This document shows, piece after piece, positions 1 to 7,737 of a DNA stretch of 9,897 bases. The position numbers and the translations under genes were made by a program. Origin of the DNA: Roseovarius sp. (GTDB lineage Bacteria > Pseudomonadota > Alphaproteobacteria > Rhodobacterales > Rhodobacteraceae); contig SLDH01000370.1 in assembly GCA_007125415.1 (NCBI GenBank), forward strand, positions 1 through 9,897, read 5' to 3'. The stretch's first letter is position 1. Each line of letters opens with the position of its first letter. Under the pieces are notes generated by a model. That model made no database searches, was not told where the DNA came from, and worked only from the letters and a program-made list of their open reading frames with translations.

Positions 1-2226
1 AATCCAAAGCCGGGAAAACTGGAGATTCGCGCAACCAAGCCACTGGCCAATGGCCGCGATCTGGCGCGCGCCTACAGCCCGGGCGTGGCCGAAGCCTGCC
101 TCGAGATCAAGGCCGATCCGGCCAATGCCAGCCGATACACGGCGCGCGGCAACCTGGTGGCGGTGGTCTCCAACGGCACGGCAGTGCTGGGCCTTGGCAA
201 TATCGGCCCGCTGGCGTCAAAGCCGGTGATGGAGGGCAAGGCTGTGCTCTTCAAGAAATTCGCCAATATCGACTGTTTCGACCTGGAAGTGGACGAGGCT
301 GACCCGGAGAAACTGGCCGAGATCGTTTGTGCACTCGGACCCACCTTCGGCGCGATCAATCTCGAGGACATCAAGGCACCCGACTGTTTCATCGTCGAGC
401 GGATCTGCCGGGAGCGCATGAATATCCCCGTCTTTCACGACGATCAGCACGGCACAGCCATCGTGGTGGGCGCGGCGGCCACCAATGCGCTCCATGTGTC
501 GGGCAGGCGCTTCGAAGACATCAAGATCGTCTCCGCCGGCGGCGGCGCGGCGGGTATAGCTTGCCTGAACATGCTCATCAAGCTGGGCGTGAAGCGCGAG
601 AACATCTGGCTGTGCGACATTCACGGGCTGGTCTATGAGGGCCGCGAGATCGACATGAACCCGCAGAAGGCCGCCTTCGCCCAGAAGACCGATCTGCGCG
701 TGATGGCGGAGGTGATCGAGGGCGCGGATCTCTTTCTGGGCCTCTCCGGCCCCGGTGCGCTTCTGCCCGAGCATGTCGCGAAGATGGCCGAACGTCCGAT
801 CATCTTCGCGCTGGCCAACCCCACGCCCGAGATCATGCCCGACCTTGCACGCGAGGTTGCCCCCGACGCGATCATCGCCACGGGTCGCTCGGATTTTCCC
901 AATCAGGTCAATAACGTCCTTTGCTTTCCCTTCATCTTTCGCGGTGCGCTGGATGTGGGCGCCACGCAGATCAACGACGCGATGCAGATCGCCTGTGTGG
1001 AAGGCATCGCCGAACTGGCCCGCGCCACCACCTCCGCCGAGGCAGCGGCGGCTTACAAGGGAGAGCCGCTCACGTTCGGCGCGGACTATCTCATTCCCAA
1101 ACCCTTCGATCCGCGCCTGTCGGGCGTGGTTTCCACGGCTGTTGCCCGCGCGGCTATGGAAAGCGGCGTGGCCACCCGCCCGCTCGACGATCTGGAGGCG
1201 TATCGCGCCAAGCTCGACGCGTCGGTCTATAAATCCGCCTTGCTGATGCGCCCGGTTTTCGAGAGCGCCCGCCAGGAAGAGCGCCGCATCGTTTTTGCGG
1301 AAGGCGAGGATGAGCGGGTGCTGCGCACCGCTCAGGCCATTCTGGAGGAAACCAGCGAGGTGCCCATCCTGATCGGTCGCCCGCAGGTCATCGAAGACCG
1401 GTGCGAGAAACTGGGGCTCGATATCCGCCCCGGGCGCGATCTGCATCTCGTCAACCCCGAGAACGACCCGCGCTACCGCGATTACTGGGGCAGTTATCAC
1501 CAGATCATGCAGCGGCGCGGGGTCACGCCCGATCTGGCCCGCGCGATCATGCGCACCAACACCACCGCCATCGGCGCGGTGATGGTGCATCGCGGCGAGG
1601 CCGACAGCCTGATCTGCGGCACTTTCGGCGAGTATCGCTGGCATCTCAATTACATCACCCAGGTGCTGGGTACGGAAAAGCTGCGCCCGCATGGGGCACT
1701 GTCGATGATGATCATGGAAAGCGGCCCGCTTTTCATCGCCGATACGCATGTGCGCGCCTTTCCGACCCCCGATAACATCGCCGAAACGGTGATCGGGGCC
1801 GCGCGCCACGTGCGGCGCTTCGGCATCGAGCCGAAAATCGCGCTCTGCTCGCAATCGCAATTCGGCAATCAGGGCGAGGATTCGGGCAAGCGTCTGCGCG
1901 CCGCTCTGGCCATCCTCGATTCCGAGCCGAGGGATTTCTGCTATGAGGGCGAGATGAACATCGACACCGCGCTCGATCCGGAACTGCGCGAGCGCCTGTT
2001 GCCCGGCAACCGGATGGAAGGCGCGGCCAATGTGCTGATCTTTTCACATGTGGATGCCGCCTCGGGCGTGCGCAACATCCTGAAGATGAAGGCCGACGGG
2101 CTGGAGGTGGGGCCCATCCTCATGGGCATGGGCAATCGCGCGCATATCGTGACCGCCGGTGTCACCGCCCGGGGCCTTCTGAACATGGCCGCCATCGCCG
2201 GCACGCCGGTCGCCAAATATGGGTGA
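1..2226 (+). CDS. maeB: NADP-dependent malic enzyme with C-terminal phosphotransacetylase-like domain (5' truncated)
   Basis: Oxidative decarboxylation of L-malate to pyruvate and CO2 with NADP+ reduction, in the cytoplasm, linking the TCA cycle to pyruvate and NADPH. The frame is open from base 1 and the first codons already match the family (PGKLEI, then [12 protein letters not shown]), so only a short N-terminus is missing; 741 residues are present. Visible in window numbering: AYSPGVA with the family tyrosine at residue 25; the lysine-rich [11 protein letters not shown] around 77-87; acidic metal-binding segments NLEDI (120-124) and FHDDQHGT (145-152); and the glycine-rich nucleotide loop AGGGAAG (179-185). 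From about residue 418 ([24 protein letters not shown]) to the end is a Pta-type domain. In this family that domain usually tunes activity (acetyl-CoA sensing) rather than making acetyl phosphate. Here the Pta motif FPDLxxGN is replaced by FSHVDAASG, in line with loss of catalysis. The NADP preference is inferred from the domain architecture. Confidence 0.95.
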   Translation, partial: NPKPGKLEIRATKPLANGRDLARAYSPGVAEACLEIKADPANASRYTARGNLVAVVSNGTAVLGLGNIGPLASKPVMEGKAVLFKKFANIDCFDLEVDEADPEKLAEIVCALGPTFGAINLEDIKAPDCFIVERICRERMNIPVFHDDQHGTAIVVGAAATNALHVSGRRFEDIKIVSAGGGAAGIACLNMLIKLGVKRENIWLCDIHGLVYEGREIDMNPQKAAFAQKTDLRVMAEVIEGADLFLGLSGPGALLPEHVAKMAERPIIFALANPTPEIMPDLAREVAPDAIIATGRSDFPNQVNNVLCFPFIFRGALDVGATQINDAMQIACVEGIAELARATTSAEAAAAYKGEPLTFGADYLIPKPFDPRLSGVVSTAVARAAMESGVATRPLDDLEAYRAKLDASVYKSALLMRPVFESARQEERRIVFAEGEDERVLRTAQAILEETSEVPILIGRPQVIEDRCEKLGLDIRPGRDLHLVNPENDPRYRDYWGSYHQIMQRRGVTPDLARAIMRTNTTAIGAVMVHRGEADSLICGTFGEYRWHLNYITQVLGTEKLRPHGALSMMIMESGPLFIADTHVRAFPTPDNIAETVIGAARHVRRFGIEPKIALCSQSQFGNQGEDSGKRLRAALAILDSEPRDFCYEGEMNIDTALDPELRERLLPGNRMEGAANVLIFSHVDAASGVRNILKMKADGLEVGPILMGMGNRAHIVTAGVTARGLLNMAAIAGTPVAKYG

Positions 2227-2257
2227 ACTGCCCCTGCTGGTGCGCGGACGGGGCAGT
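2227..2257 (+). terminator. Hairpin directly after maeB stop (possible weak terminator)
   Basis: ACTGCCCC (2227-2234) and GGGGCAGT (2250-2257) form a perfect 8-bp stem with a 15-nt loop, starting on the base after the maeB TGA. No T-run follows immediately; the nearest T-rich stretch is TCTTTTGTTT about 27 nt on. It may be a weak or factor-assisted terminator, or an mRNA 3'-end or processing hairpin between maeB and prpE. Confidence 0.45.
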
Positions 2258-2369
2258 CGAACCGGTATCGCGCTGTGCCGAGGTCTTTTGTTTGCGGTAA
2301 CCCGGCTTGGGATTTGCTCCGAAGCCTTGCCGCACCCGCCCGCAGCCCGTAACACGAGCAGCACAGGAC

Positions 2370-2376
2370 GGAGGAG
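2370..2376 (+). promoter_or_regulatory. Ribosome binding site of prpE
   Basis: GGAGGAG lies 6 nt before the ATG at 2383. This near-perfect Shine-Dalgarno fixes the prpE start and argues against using any upstream in-frame start. Confidence 0.85.
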
Positions 2377-2382
2377 ATACTC

Positions 2383-4278
2383 ATGGGATACAAGGACGTC
2401 TATGCCCGTTGGCAGGCCGATCCGGAGGCATTCTGGCTAGAGGCCGCCGAGGCCATTGACTGGGTGGAAAAGCCCGGCAAGGCGCTCTTTGACGACAACG
2501 CGCCGCTTTACGAATGGTTCAGCGACGCAACGGTCAACACCTGCTGGAACGCGGTGGACCGCCATGTGGAACGGGGCCGCGGCGAGCAGACGGCGATCAT
2601 CCATGACAGCCCGATCACGGGCTCCAAGCGCGAAATCTCCTATATCGAACTGCGCAATCGCGTGGCCATGCTCGCCGGAGCCCTGCGCGCCAAGGGCATC
2701 GGAAAGGGCGACCGGGTGATCATCTACATGCCGATGATCCCCGAGGCGCTGGAAGCGATGCTGGCCTGCGCGCGGCTGGGCGCGGTGCATTCGGTGGTCT
2801 TCGGCGGTTTTGCTGCCAATGAACTTGCCGTGAGAATCGACGATTGCACGCCCAAAGCGATCATCGCCGCTTCCTGCGGGCTGGAGCCGGGGCGTGTCGT
2901 GCATTACAAGCCTTTGCTCGACGGGGCCATCGAGCAGGCCGCGCACAAGCCCGACTTCTGCGTGATCTTTCAGCGCGAACAGGAGGTCGCGCATCTGACA
3001 GAAGGGCGCGATGTGAACTGGCACGACTTCCAGGATGGGGTGGAGCCTGCGGAATGTGTGCCCGTGGCGGGCAATCACCCGGCCTATATCCTCTATACCT
3101 CCGGCACCACCGGCGCGCCCAAAGGCGTGGTGCGCCCCACTGCGGGGCATCTTGTGGCGCTCAACTGGAGCATGAAGAACATCTACAACGTGGAGCCCGG
3201 CGATGTGTTCTGGGCGGCGAGTGATGTGGGCTGGGTCGTCGGGCACAGCTATATCTGTTATGGCCCGCTCATCCATGGCAACACCACGGTGGTGTTCGAA
3301 GGCAAGCCTGTGGGCACCCCCGATGCCGGCACCTTCTGGCGGGTGATTTCCGAACATAAGGTGCGCAGCTTCTTCACCGCCCCAACGGCCTTCCGCGCGG
3401 TCAAGCGCGAGGACCCCAAGGGCGAGCTTCTCGGGAAATATGACCTGAGCCATCTCAACGCCATTTATCTGGCAGGTGAGCGAGCGGACCCCGACACCAT
3501 CGAATGGACGCAGGCCATGACCGGCAAGCCCGTCTATGACCACTGGTGGCAGACCGAAACCGGCTGGAGCATCGCCGGCAATCCTGTCGGGATCGAGCCG
3601 CTGCCGGTCAAGATCGGCTCGCCCACCGTGGCGATGCCGGGATATGATGTGCGTATCCTCGATGAGGGCGGGCACGAATTGCCCCCTGGCGAATTGGGCG
3701 CCATCGCCATCAAGCTGCCCCTGCCCCCGGGCACCTTGCCAACGCTCTGGAACGCCGAAGATCGGTTTCGCAAATCCTACCTCACCACCTTTCCCGGCCA
3801 TTACGAGACCGGCGATGCGGGGGTGAAAGACGCGGATGGCTATCTGTGGATCATGGCGCGTACCGATGACGTGATCAACGTGGCCGGCCATCGGCTGAGC
3901 ACCGGCGGCATGGAAGAGGTACTGGCGAGCCACCCGGATGTGGCCGAATGCGCCGTGATCGGCGTGGCGGACCCGCTGAAAGGCCAGGCCCCGGTTGGCT
4001 TTCTGTGCCTGAGCAATGGCGTGAACCGCCCGCATGAGGAGATCAGCGCCGAATGCGTCAAGCTGGTGCGTGAGCGCATCGGCCCGGTGGCGGCCTTCAA
4101 GCTGGCTGTGGTAGTGGACCGGTTGCCCAAGACACGCTCGGGCAAGATCCTGCGCGGGATCATGGTTCGGATCGCTGACGGCACCGACTACAAGATGCCC
4201 GCCACGATTGACGATCCGGCCATTCTGGACGAAATCAAGGGGGCCCTGCAGGCCATTGGCTATGCGAAGGAAGGCTAA
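2383..4278 (+). CDS. prpE: Propionyl-CoA synthetase (AMP-forming)
   Basis: Activates propionate to propionyl-CoA through a propionyl-AMP intermediate (ATP to AMP and PPi); cytoplasmic. It is 631 residues, close to the about 628 of enterobacterial PrpE. The N-terminal acetyl-CoA-synthetase cap (from the start, with YARWQADPEAFW at 8-19) is followed by the adenylate-forming core: phosphate loop YTSGTTGAPKG (238-248), the aromatic carboxylate-pocket and adenine motif WWQTETG (388-394), and YETGD (474-478). The C-terminal subdomain carries KTRSGKILR with catalytic Lys588, the residue that protein acylation inactivates in this family. The overall sequence is PrpE-like rather than Acs-like (shorter, with DHWWQTETGW), but activity on acetate or other short acids cannot be excluded. 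It lies between maeB and the CIA30 gene on the same strand; the stop is TAA at 4276-4278. Propionate use would feed C4 intermediates that MaeB can convert to pyruvate. Confidence 0.93.
   Translation: MGYKDVYARWQADPEAFWLEAAEAIDWVEKPGKALFDDNAPLYEWFSDATVNTCWNAVDRHVERGRGEQTAIIHDSPITGSKREISYIELRNRVAMLAGALRAKGIGKGDRVIIYMPMIPEALEAMLACARLGAVHSVVFGGFAANELAVRIDDCTPKAIIAASCGLEPGRVVHYKPLLDGAIEQAAHKPDFCVIFQREQEVAHLTEGRDVNWHDFQDGVEPAECVPVAGNHPAYILYTSGTTGAPKGVVRPTAGHLVALNWSMKNIYNVEPGDVFWAASDVGWVVGHSYICYGPLIHGNTTVVFEGKPVGTPDAGTFWRVISEHKVRSFFTAPTAFRAVKREDPKGELLGKYDLSHLNAIYLAGERADPDTIEWTQAMTGKPVYDHWWQTETGWSIAGNPVGIEPLPVKIGSPTVAMPGYDVRILDEGGHELPPGELGAIAIKLPLPPGTLPTLWNAEDRFRKSYLTTFPGHYETGDAGVKDADGYLWIMARTDDVINVAGHRLSTGGMEEVLASHPDVAECAVIGVADPLKGQAPVGFLCLSNGVNRPHEEISAECVKLVRERIGPVAAFKLAVVVDRLPKTRSGKILRGIMVRIADGTDYKMPATIDDPAILDEIKGALQAIGYAKEG
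4267..4274 (+). promoter_or_regulatory. Ribosome binding site of the CIA30-domain gene, inside the prpE 3' end
   Basis: AAGGAAGG sits within the last prpE codons, 8 nt before the in-frame GTG at 4283. It favours that GTG over the in-frame ATG at 4262, which has no recognisable Shine-Dalgarno. The overlap suggests translational coupling to prpE. Confidence 0.7.
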
Positions 4279-4282
4279 CCGC

Positions 4283-4828
4283 GTGCGCCGGCTGTTGTCT
4301 GCCCTGCTGGTGGCCTGTATCTGGCCCGTGATGAGCTTTGCGGAGAGCGCGCAGATGCAGCTTCCTGTTTCCGAATCGGCGCGCTGGCAGTATTTCAGCG
4401 ATCAGGTGATGGGCGGCGTCTCACAGGGGCGGGCGTTTCTGGACGGCACCGAAGGTGACGCGGTGCTGCGCCTTGTGGGCGATGTGAGCACGGAAAATCG
4501 CGGCGGGTTCATCCAGGCGAGGTTCGAGCTTGACAGCCCGGTGCCTGCGGATGCGCGCGGCGTCGTGCTCGTGGCGCAAGGCAACAACGAGCGCTACTTC
4601 ATCCACCTTCGGACGCGCGGGATGGTCCTGCCCTGGCAGTATTACCAGGCCGGATTCGACGCGAGCGCCGAGTGGCAGGAATTTCGCCTGCCCTTCGCCG
4701 CCTTCGCGCCCTCGGGCAACCTGCTGCGCAGGACGCCTCAGCCCGAAAGCATCCGTAGCCTCGGGGTGGTGGCCTATGGCCGTGACCATCAGGCGGATGT
4801 CAGCGTCAAGGCGGTCGGGTTTTACTGA
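4283..4828 (+). CDS. Exported CIA30-family (complex I intermediate-associated protein 30 domain) protein
   Basis: The 181-residue product carries the CIA30 beta-sandwich signature: WQYFSDQVMGGVSQG (about 35-49), ENRGGF (71-76), RGVVLVAQGNNERYFIHLR, a YYQAGFD strand, W-QEFRLPF and a final VKAVGFY. In eukaryotes this domain is found in NDUFAF1, an assembly factor of respiratory complex I; bacterial members have no settled role. The start is taken as GTG 4283 because of AAGGAAGG upstream. The N-terminus is then a classic Sec signal (two Arg, hydrophobic LLSALLVACIWPVM, cleavage predicted after SFA at residue 20), so the product should act in the periplasm. An alternative start at ATG 4262 would overlap prpE by 17 nt and place LVAC as a possible lipobox with Cys19. 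The gene is very likely co-transcribed with prpE. The family assignment is firm; the function is unknown. Confidence 0.85.
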   Translation: MRRLLSALLVACIWPVMSFAESAQMQLPVSESARWQYFSDQVMGGVSQGRAFLDGTEGDAVLRLVGDVSTENRGGFIQARFELDSPVPADARGVVLVAQGNNERYFIHLRTRGMVLPWQYYQAGFDASAEWQEFRLPFAAFAPSGNLLRRTPQPESIRSLGVVAYGRDHQADVSVKAVGFY

Positions 4829-4858
4829 AGGGGGGAAACCCGGAGCCTGCGCTTTGAA

Positions 4859-4886
4859 GATCGGCACCGTTCCTGCCGGGCCGATC
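4859..4886. terminator. Possible convergent terminator between the CIA30 gene and nadK
   Basis: GATCGGC (4859-4865) and GCCGATC (4880-4886) form a perfect 7-bp stem around a 14-nt loop in the gap between two converging genes. A T5 run (4897-4901) follows about 10 nt later on the + strand, too far for a canonical intrinsic terminator. Support is position plus stem only. Confidence 0.35.
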
Positions 4887-4994
4887 CGCGAATGTCATTT
4901 TTGCGCGTGCATGGCTCGGCACGCCAGCACCTTGCCCCACCCCTGCATTCCCGGCTTGCCAGCCCGAAAACTCTTGATATGCGGATTGCACGCA

Positions 4995-5756
4995 TCAACT
5001 GAACTGCTCGCGCAGGAGCCGCTCTTCAAGGCCATGGCCCGGGTCGAACAGCAGTCTGTGGGCGATGGCCGGCTCTGACCGCACCTCCACCCAGAGAACA
5101 TCGCGCACCGCCTTGCCATCGCCCTCGGCCATCACCGGGCGCTTTTCGGCATTGAGCACGTCAATGCGCACCTTCGCCGTTTTCGGAATGAGCGCCCCGC
5201 GCCAGCGCCGGGGGCGGAAGGCCGCGACAGCGGTGATCGCCAGAACATCCGACCCGATGGGTAGAATCGGCCCGTGCGCGCTGTAATTGTAGGCGGTCGA
5301 TCCGGCCGGCGTGGCGACCAGCGCACCATCGCACACCAGCAGATCAAGCCGCTCGCGCCCATCCACGGTGATCCTCAGTTGCGCAGCCTGCGGGCCTGCG
5401 CGCAGAAGCGACACTTCATTGATCGCGAGCCCTTGGAAGATATTGCCGTTCCTGTCAGCGGCCTTCATGGAAAGCGGGTTGATCACCTCTTCCTCGGCGG
5501 CGTTCAACCGCTCCATCAGATCATCGACACCATACTCGTTCATCAAGAAACCAACTGTGCCGCGATTCATTCCGTAGACCGGAATGTCGAGGCTCTGGGT
5601 CCGGTGCAGGGTGTGCAGCATGAAGCCATCGCCGCCCAGCGCCACGATGACATCCGCCTCCGGCTCGGCCACACTGCCGAATGCGGCTGCCAACGTGGTC
5701 AAGGCAGCCCGTGCGATCGGCTCTTCGCTTGCCACGAAGGCGATTTTTTTGGCCAT
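4995..5756 (-). CDS. nadK: NAD kinase (ATP-NAD kinase)
   Basis: Phosphorylates NAD+ at the 2'-position to make NADP+, the sole de novo source of NADP(H); cytoplasmic. The 253-residue length is typical for alphaproteobacteria and shorter than the E. coli enzyme. Diagnostic motifs are GGDG at 41-44, the pocket YGMNRGTVGFL (61-71), the nucleotide-contacting AINEVSLLR (111-119) and the signature VATPAGSTAYNYSAHGPIL (147-165). Start: ATG with AAGGGA 9 nt upstream (complement of 5766-5771). Codons 3-5 contain a run of seven A (complement of 5744-5750), unusual in this GC-rich sequence. The gene converges on the CIA30 gene and is divergent from glyA. Its product supplies cofactor to enzymes such as MaeB, but it is not in the same transcription unit. 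Confidence 0.96.
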   Translation of the reverse strand: MAKKIAFVASEEPIARAALTTLAAAFGSVAEPEADVIVALGGDGFMLHTLHRTQSLDIPVYGMNRGTVGFLMNEYGVDDLMERLNAAEEEVINPLSMKAADRNGNIFQGLAINEVSLLRAGPQAAQLRITVDGRERLDLLVCDGALVATPAGSTAYNYSAHGPILPIGSDVLAITAVAAFRPRRWRGALIPKTAKVRIDVLNAEKRPVMAEGDGKAVRDVLWVEVRSEPAIAHRLLFDPGHGLEERLLREQFS

Positions 5757-5881
5757 TTCGACTTGTCCCTTGTAATTCTTGAACTTTTCTTACTTGATCT
5801 TGTCGCGCTGCGCACCATGCTTTCTGCCTGTGACGGTCCTTGCGGCTGAATTGTCGTTTTACGGTCTTTCATGCCGGGCTG

Positions 5882-5897
5882 GTTTCCTTTAGGAAAC
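5882..5897. promoter_or_regulatory. 16-bp palindrome in the nadK-glyA divergent region (possible operator or leader hairpin)
   Basis: GTTTCC-TTTA-GGAAAC is an inverted repeat (6-bp arms, 7 if the loop is 2 nt), ending 31 bp before the glyA ATG. It could be a repressor or activator site, or a short hairpin in the glyA leader. No known regulator is recognised, and no convincing -35/-10 pair was found in the 172-bp gap. Confidence 0.4.
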
Positions 5898-5914
5898 GCC
5901 CCTGAACCCCTTGA

Positions 5915-5919
5915 TGGAG
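5915..5919 (+). promoter_or_regulatory. Ribosome binding site of glyA
   Basis: TGGAG lies 9 nt before ATG 5929 and selects that codon. The in-frame TTG 5911 and ATG 5914 overlap or precede this site and would add residues (MMELCP) not expected in the family. Confidence 0.65.
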
Positions 5920-5928
5920 CTTTGTCCC

Positions 5929-7212
5929 ATGCCCGATACAACCTTTTTCACCGAAGCGCTTTTCGCCCGCGATCCGGAAATTCATGCTGCCATCAGCAAG
6001 GAGTTGGGACGACAGCGCGACGAGATCGAACTCATTGCCTCCGAGAACATCGTCTCGGCGGCCGTGATGGAAGCCCAGGGCTCCGTCATGACCAACAAAT
6101 ACGCCGAAGGCTATCCCGGCCGGCGCTATTATGGCGGATGCCAGTTTGTCGATATCGCCGAAGACCTCGCGATCGACCGCGCCAAACAGCTTTTCGGCTG
6201 TGGCTTTGCCAATGTGCAGCCCAACTCGGGCAGCCAGGCCAATCAGGCGGTATTTCTGGCGCTGCTGCAGCCCGGCGACACGATCCTCGGCCTGAGCCTC
6301 GATGCGGGCGGCCACCTCACCCATGGCGCGGCACCAAACCAGTCGGGCAAATGGTTCAACGCCATCCAGTATGGCGTGCGGCGCGATACGCTGGATGTGG
6401 ATTACGATCAGATGGAAGCGCTGGCAAAGGAACACCAGCCCAAGATGATCATCGCCGGCGGCTCGGCCATTCCGCGCGTGCTGGATTTCGCGCGCATCCG
6501 CGAGATCGCCGATATGGTGGGCGCCTATGTGCTGGCCGATGTGGCGCATTTCGCCGGGCTGATTGCGGCGGGCGAATACCCCTCGCCCTTCCCGCATTGC
6601 CATGTCGCAACCACCACTACCCACAAGACATTGCGCGGCCCGCGTGGCGGCATGATCCTGACCGATGACGAGGCACTGGCGAAGAAATTCAATTCCGCCA
6701 TCTTTCCCGGCATTCAGGGCGGACCGCTCATGCATGTGATCGCCGCCAAGGCGGTGGCCTTCGGCGAGGCGCTGCGCCCCGAGTTCAAGGCCTATCAACA
6801 ACAGGTGAAGCGCAACGCCGCAGCGCTGGCCGATCAGCTGATCAAGGGCGGGCTCGACATCGTCACCGGCGGCACGGACACCCATGTCATGCTGGTGGAT
6901 CTGCGCCCCAAGAAGGTGACCGGCAATATCGCGGACGCCGCATTGGGCCGTGCGCATATCACCTGCAACAAGAATGGTGTGCCGTTCGATCCAGAAAAAC
7001 CGACCGTGACCAGCGGCCTGCGCCTCGGCACCCCCGCAGGCACGACCCGGGGTTTCAAGGAAGAAGAGTTCCGTCAGATCGGTGACTGGATCGTCGAGGT
7101 CGTGGACGGGCTTGCGGCCAACGGTGCCGATGCCAACGGCGCGGTCGAGGAGAAGGTGCGCGGCGAGGTGGCGACGATGCTGGCACGCTTCCCGCTCTAT
7201 CCCAACCTTTGA
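5929..7212 (+). CDS. glyA: Serine hydroxymethyltransferase
   Basis: Reversible PLP-dependent conversion of serine and tetrahydrofolate to glycine and 5,10-methylene-THF, the main entry of one-carbon units; cytoplasmic. The 427 residues give near full-length collinearity with bacterial GlyA. Visible: [11 protein letters not shown] (33-43), [16 protein letters not shown] (55-70), GHLTHG (128-133), the PLP-contacting ADVAHFAG (203-210, with Asp204 and His207), and the Schiff-base lysine Lys233 in [11 protein letters not shown]. The C-terminus includes [15 protein letters not shown], which helps bind folate and substrate. Start ATG 5929 is chosen for the TGGAG 9 nt upstream and because family members begin near this point. 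The gene is followed 15 bp later by a strong terminator, so it appears to be monocistronic. Confidence 0.98.
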   Translation: MPDTTFFTEALFARDPEIHAAISKELGRQRDEIELIASENIVSAAVMEAQGSVMTNKYAEGYPGRRYYGGCQFVDIAEDLAIDRAKQLFGCGFANVQPNSGSQANQAVFLALLQPGDTILGLSLDAGGHLTHGAAPNQSGKWFNAIQYGVRRDTLDVDYDQMEALAKEHQPKMIIAGGSAIPRVLDFARIREIADMVGAYVLADVAHFAGLIAAGEYPSPFPHCHVATTTTHKTLRGPRGGMILTDDEALAKKFNSAIFPGIQGGPLMHVIAAKAVAFGEALRPEFKAYQQQVKRNAAALADQLIKGGLDIVTGGTDTHVMLVDLRPKKVTGNIADAALGRAHITCNKNGVPFDPEKPTVTSGLRLGTPAGTTRGFKEEEFRQIGDWIVEVVDGLAANGADANGAVEEKVRGEVATMLARFPLYPNL

Positions 7213-7227
7213 GCCAACCCAAAAGCC

Positions 7228-7258
7228 AAAGCCCGCGTCACATCATGACGCGGGCTTT
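7228..7258. terminator. Strong bidirectional intrinsic terminator (glyA and the converging 124-aa gene)
   Basis: AAAGCCCGCGTCA (7228-7240) and TGACGCGGGCTTT (7246-7258) form a perfect 13-bp stem with the 5-nt loop CATCA. The GC-rich core is flanked by A and T runs on both sides, so it can stop transcripts from glyA (+) and from the opposing small gene (-), which ends at 7273. Confidence 0.9.
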
Positions 7259-7272
7259 ACCATTCCTGACGA

Positions 7273-7647
7273 TCAGAGAAATCCCTGCCAACGCAGCAAG
7301 ATCACCAGCAGCACGGTAAGGGTCATCAGGTTGAACACCAGCGCGCCCAGCCATCCCAACAGTCTTGTCTTGCGCTGTTCTGCGGGGTCGATCTCCTTGA
7401 GATAGCGCGACAATTCCGCATAGGCCGCCTCGACCAAGGCCGAATCCGCCATCATGGCAAGCTTGGGGTGTGCGGCGTTTTTTTGCGCGGTCACGATCAC
7501 CTGCCCCGCCTTTTGCATACGCCCCGGCAGCAGACGCCCGGCCCTGGCCAGCTTCCTCGAAAGGGTTGCTCCGCGCAGTCCCAGCTTCCGCCTCAGAAGC
7601 TCTTTCACCGCGTCAGCCTTCGCGTTTACATCATGGGGATCAATCAC
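7273..7647 (-). CDS. Tail-anchored membrane protein of unknown function
   Basis: The family is not recognised. The 124-residue product has a basic, helix-prone N-terminal part (many Lys and Arg in residues 10-47), a middle segment with PKLAMMADSALVEAAYAELSRYL (61-83, likely amphipathic helix), and a single hydrophobic segment at about 96-119 (from LLGWLGALVF to VILLRW) just before a four-residue tail. This predicts a C-terminally anchored inner-membrane protein with a cytoplasmic domain and no signal peptide. The start is GTG 7647, supported by GGAAGGA 7 nt upstream; the ATG that overlaps this RBS runs into a stop after two codons. Codons 55-57 read CAA AAA AAC, which contains the heptamer A AAA AAC in the frame used by -1 frameshift sites. 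It is divergent from the hydrolase gene and ends against the glyA terminator. It is probably real: it has a good RBS, coding-like composition and a tight fit between neighbours. Confidence 0.8.
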   Translation of the reverse strand: MIDPHDVNAKADAVKELLRRKLGLRGATLSRKLARAGRLLPGRMQKAGQVIVTAQKNAAHPKLAMMADSALVEAAYAELSRYLKEIDPAEQRKTRLLGWLGALVFNLMTLTVLLVILLRWQGFL

Positions 7648-7670
7648 TTGCTCATCCTTCCGAAGAGCAA
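7648..7670 (-). promoter_or_regulatory. Hairpin presenting the RBS of the tail-anchored protein gene
   Basis: In the minus-strand mRNA, UUGCUC (complement of 7665-7670) and GAGCAA (complement of 7648-7653) can pair perfectly over 6 bp. The 11-nt loop holds the Shine-Dalgarno GGAAGGA (complement of 7655-7661), and the GTG start directly abuts the stem. The arms and loop are seen in the sequence; any effect on translation is inferred. Confidence 0.45.
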
Positions 7671-7737
7671 TCTATCGCTGTCGCGGCAGCATCTCAAGAG
7701 GACTGGCCCCTGCCCTTCTCACGCGTTAGAAAGCGCC

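Noticed and set aside
217..1860. A 547-codon open frame antisense to maeB
   Set aside because: It is a codon-position shadow of a high-GC gene: composition is His/Arg/Gly/Ala-rich, it shows no recognisable domain, and maeB on the other strand is unambiguous.
2437..4035. A 532-codon open frame antisense to prpE
   Set aside because: Same reason: it mirrors prpE throughout, has no protein family features, and has no RBS.
4208..4261. An extended N-terminus of the CIA30 protein starting inside prpE
   Set aside because: The extra residues are only the shifted frame of prpE, have no RBS, and would bury the signal peptide.
5757..5928. A possible glycine, THF or SAM riboswitch in the glyA leader
   Set aside because: Apart from the 16-bp palindrome I could not match the conserved core of any riboswitch class; a covariance-model search (Infernal/Rfam) would settle it.
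5869..6957. A 362-codon open frame antisense to glyA and its leader
   Set aside because: Shadow of the strongly conserved glyA reading frame; no motif or RBS.
7468..7737. A 90-codon upstream extension of the alpha/beta hydrolase frame
   Set aside because: The sequence lies antisense to the tail-anchored protein gene, reads as unrelated Arg/Pro/Leu-rich residues, and family homology starts at ATG 7738.
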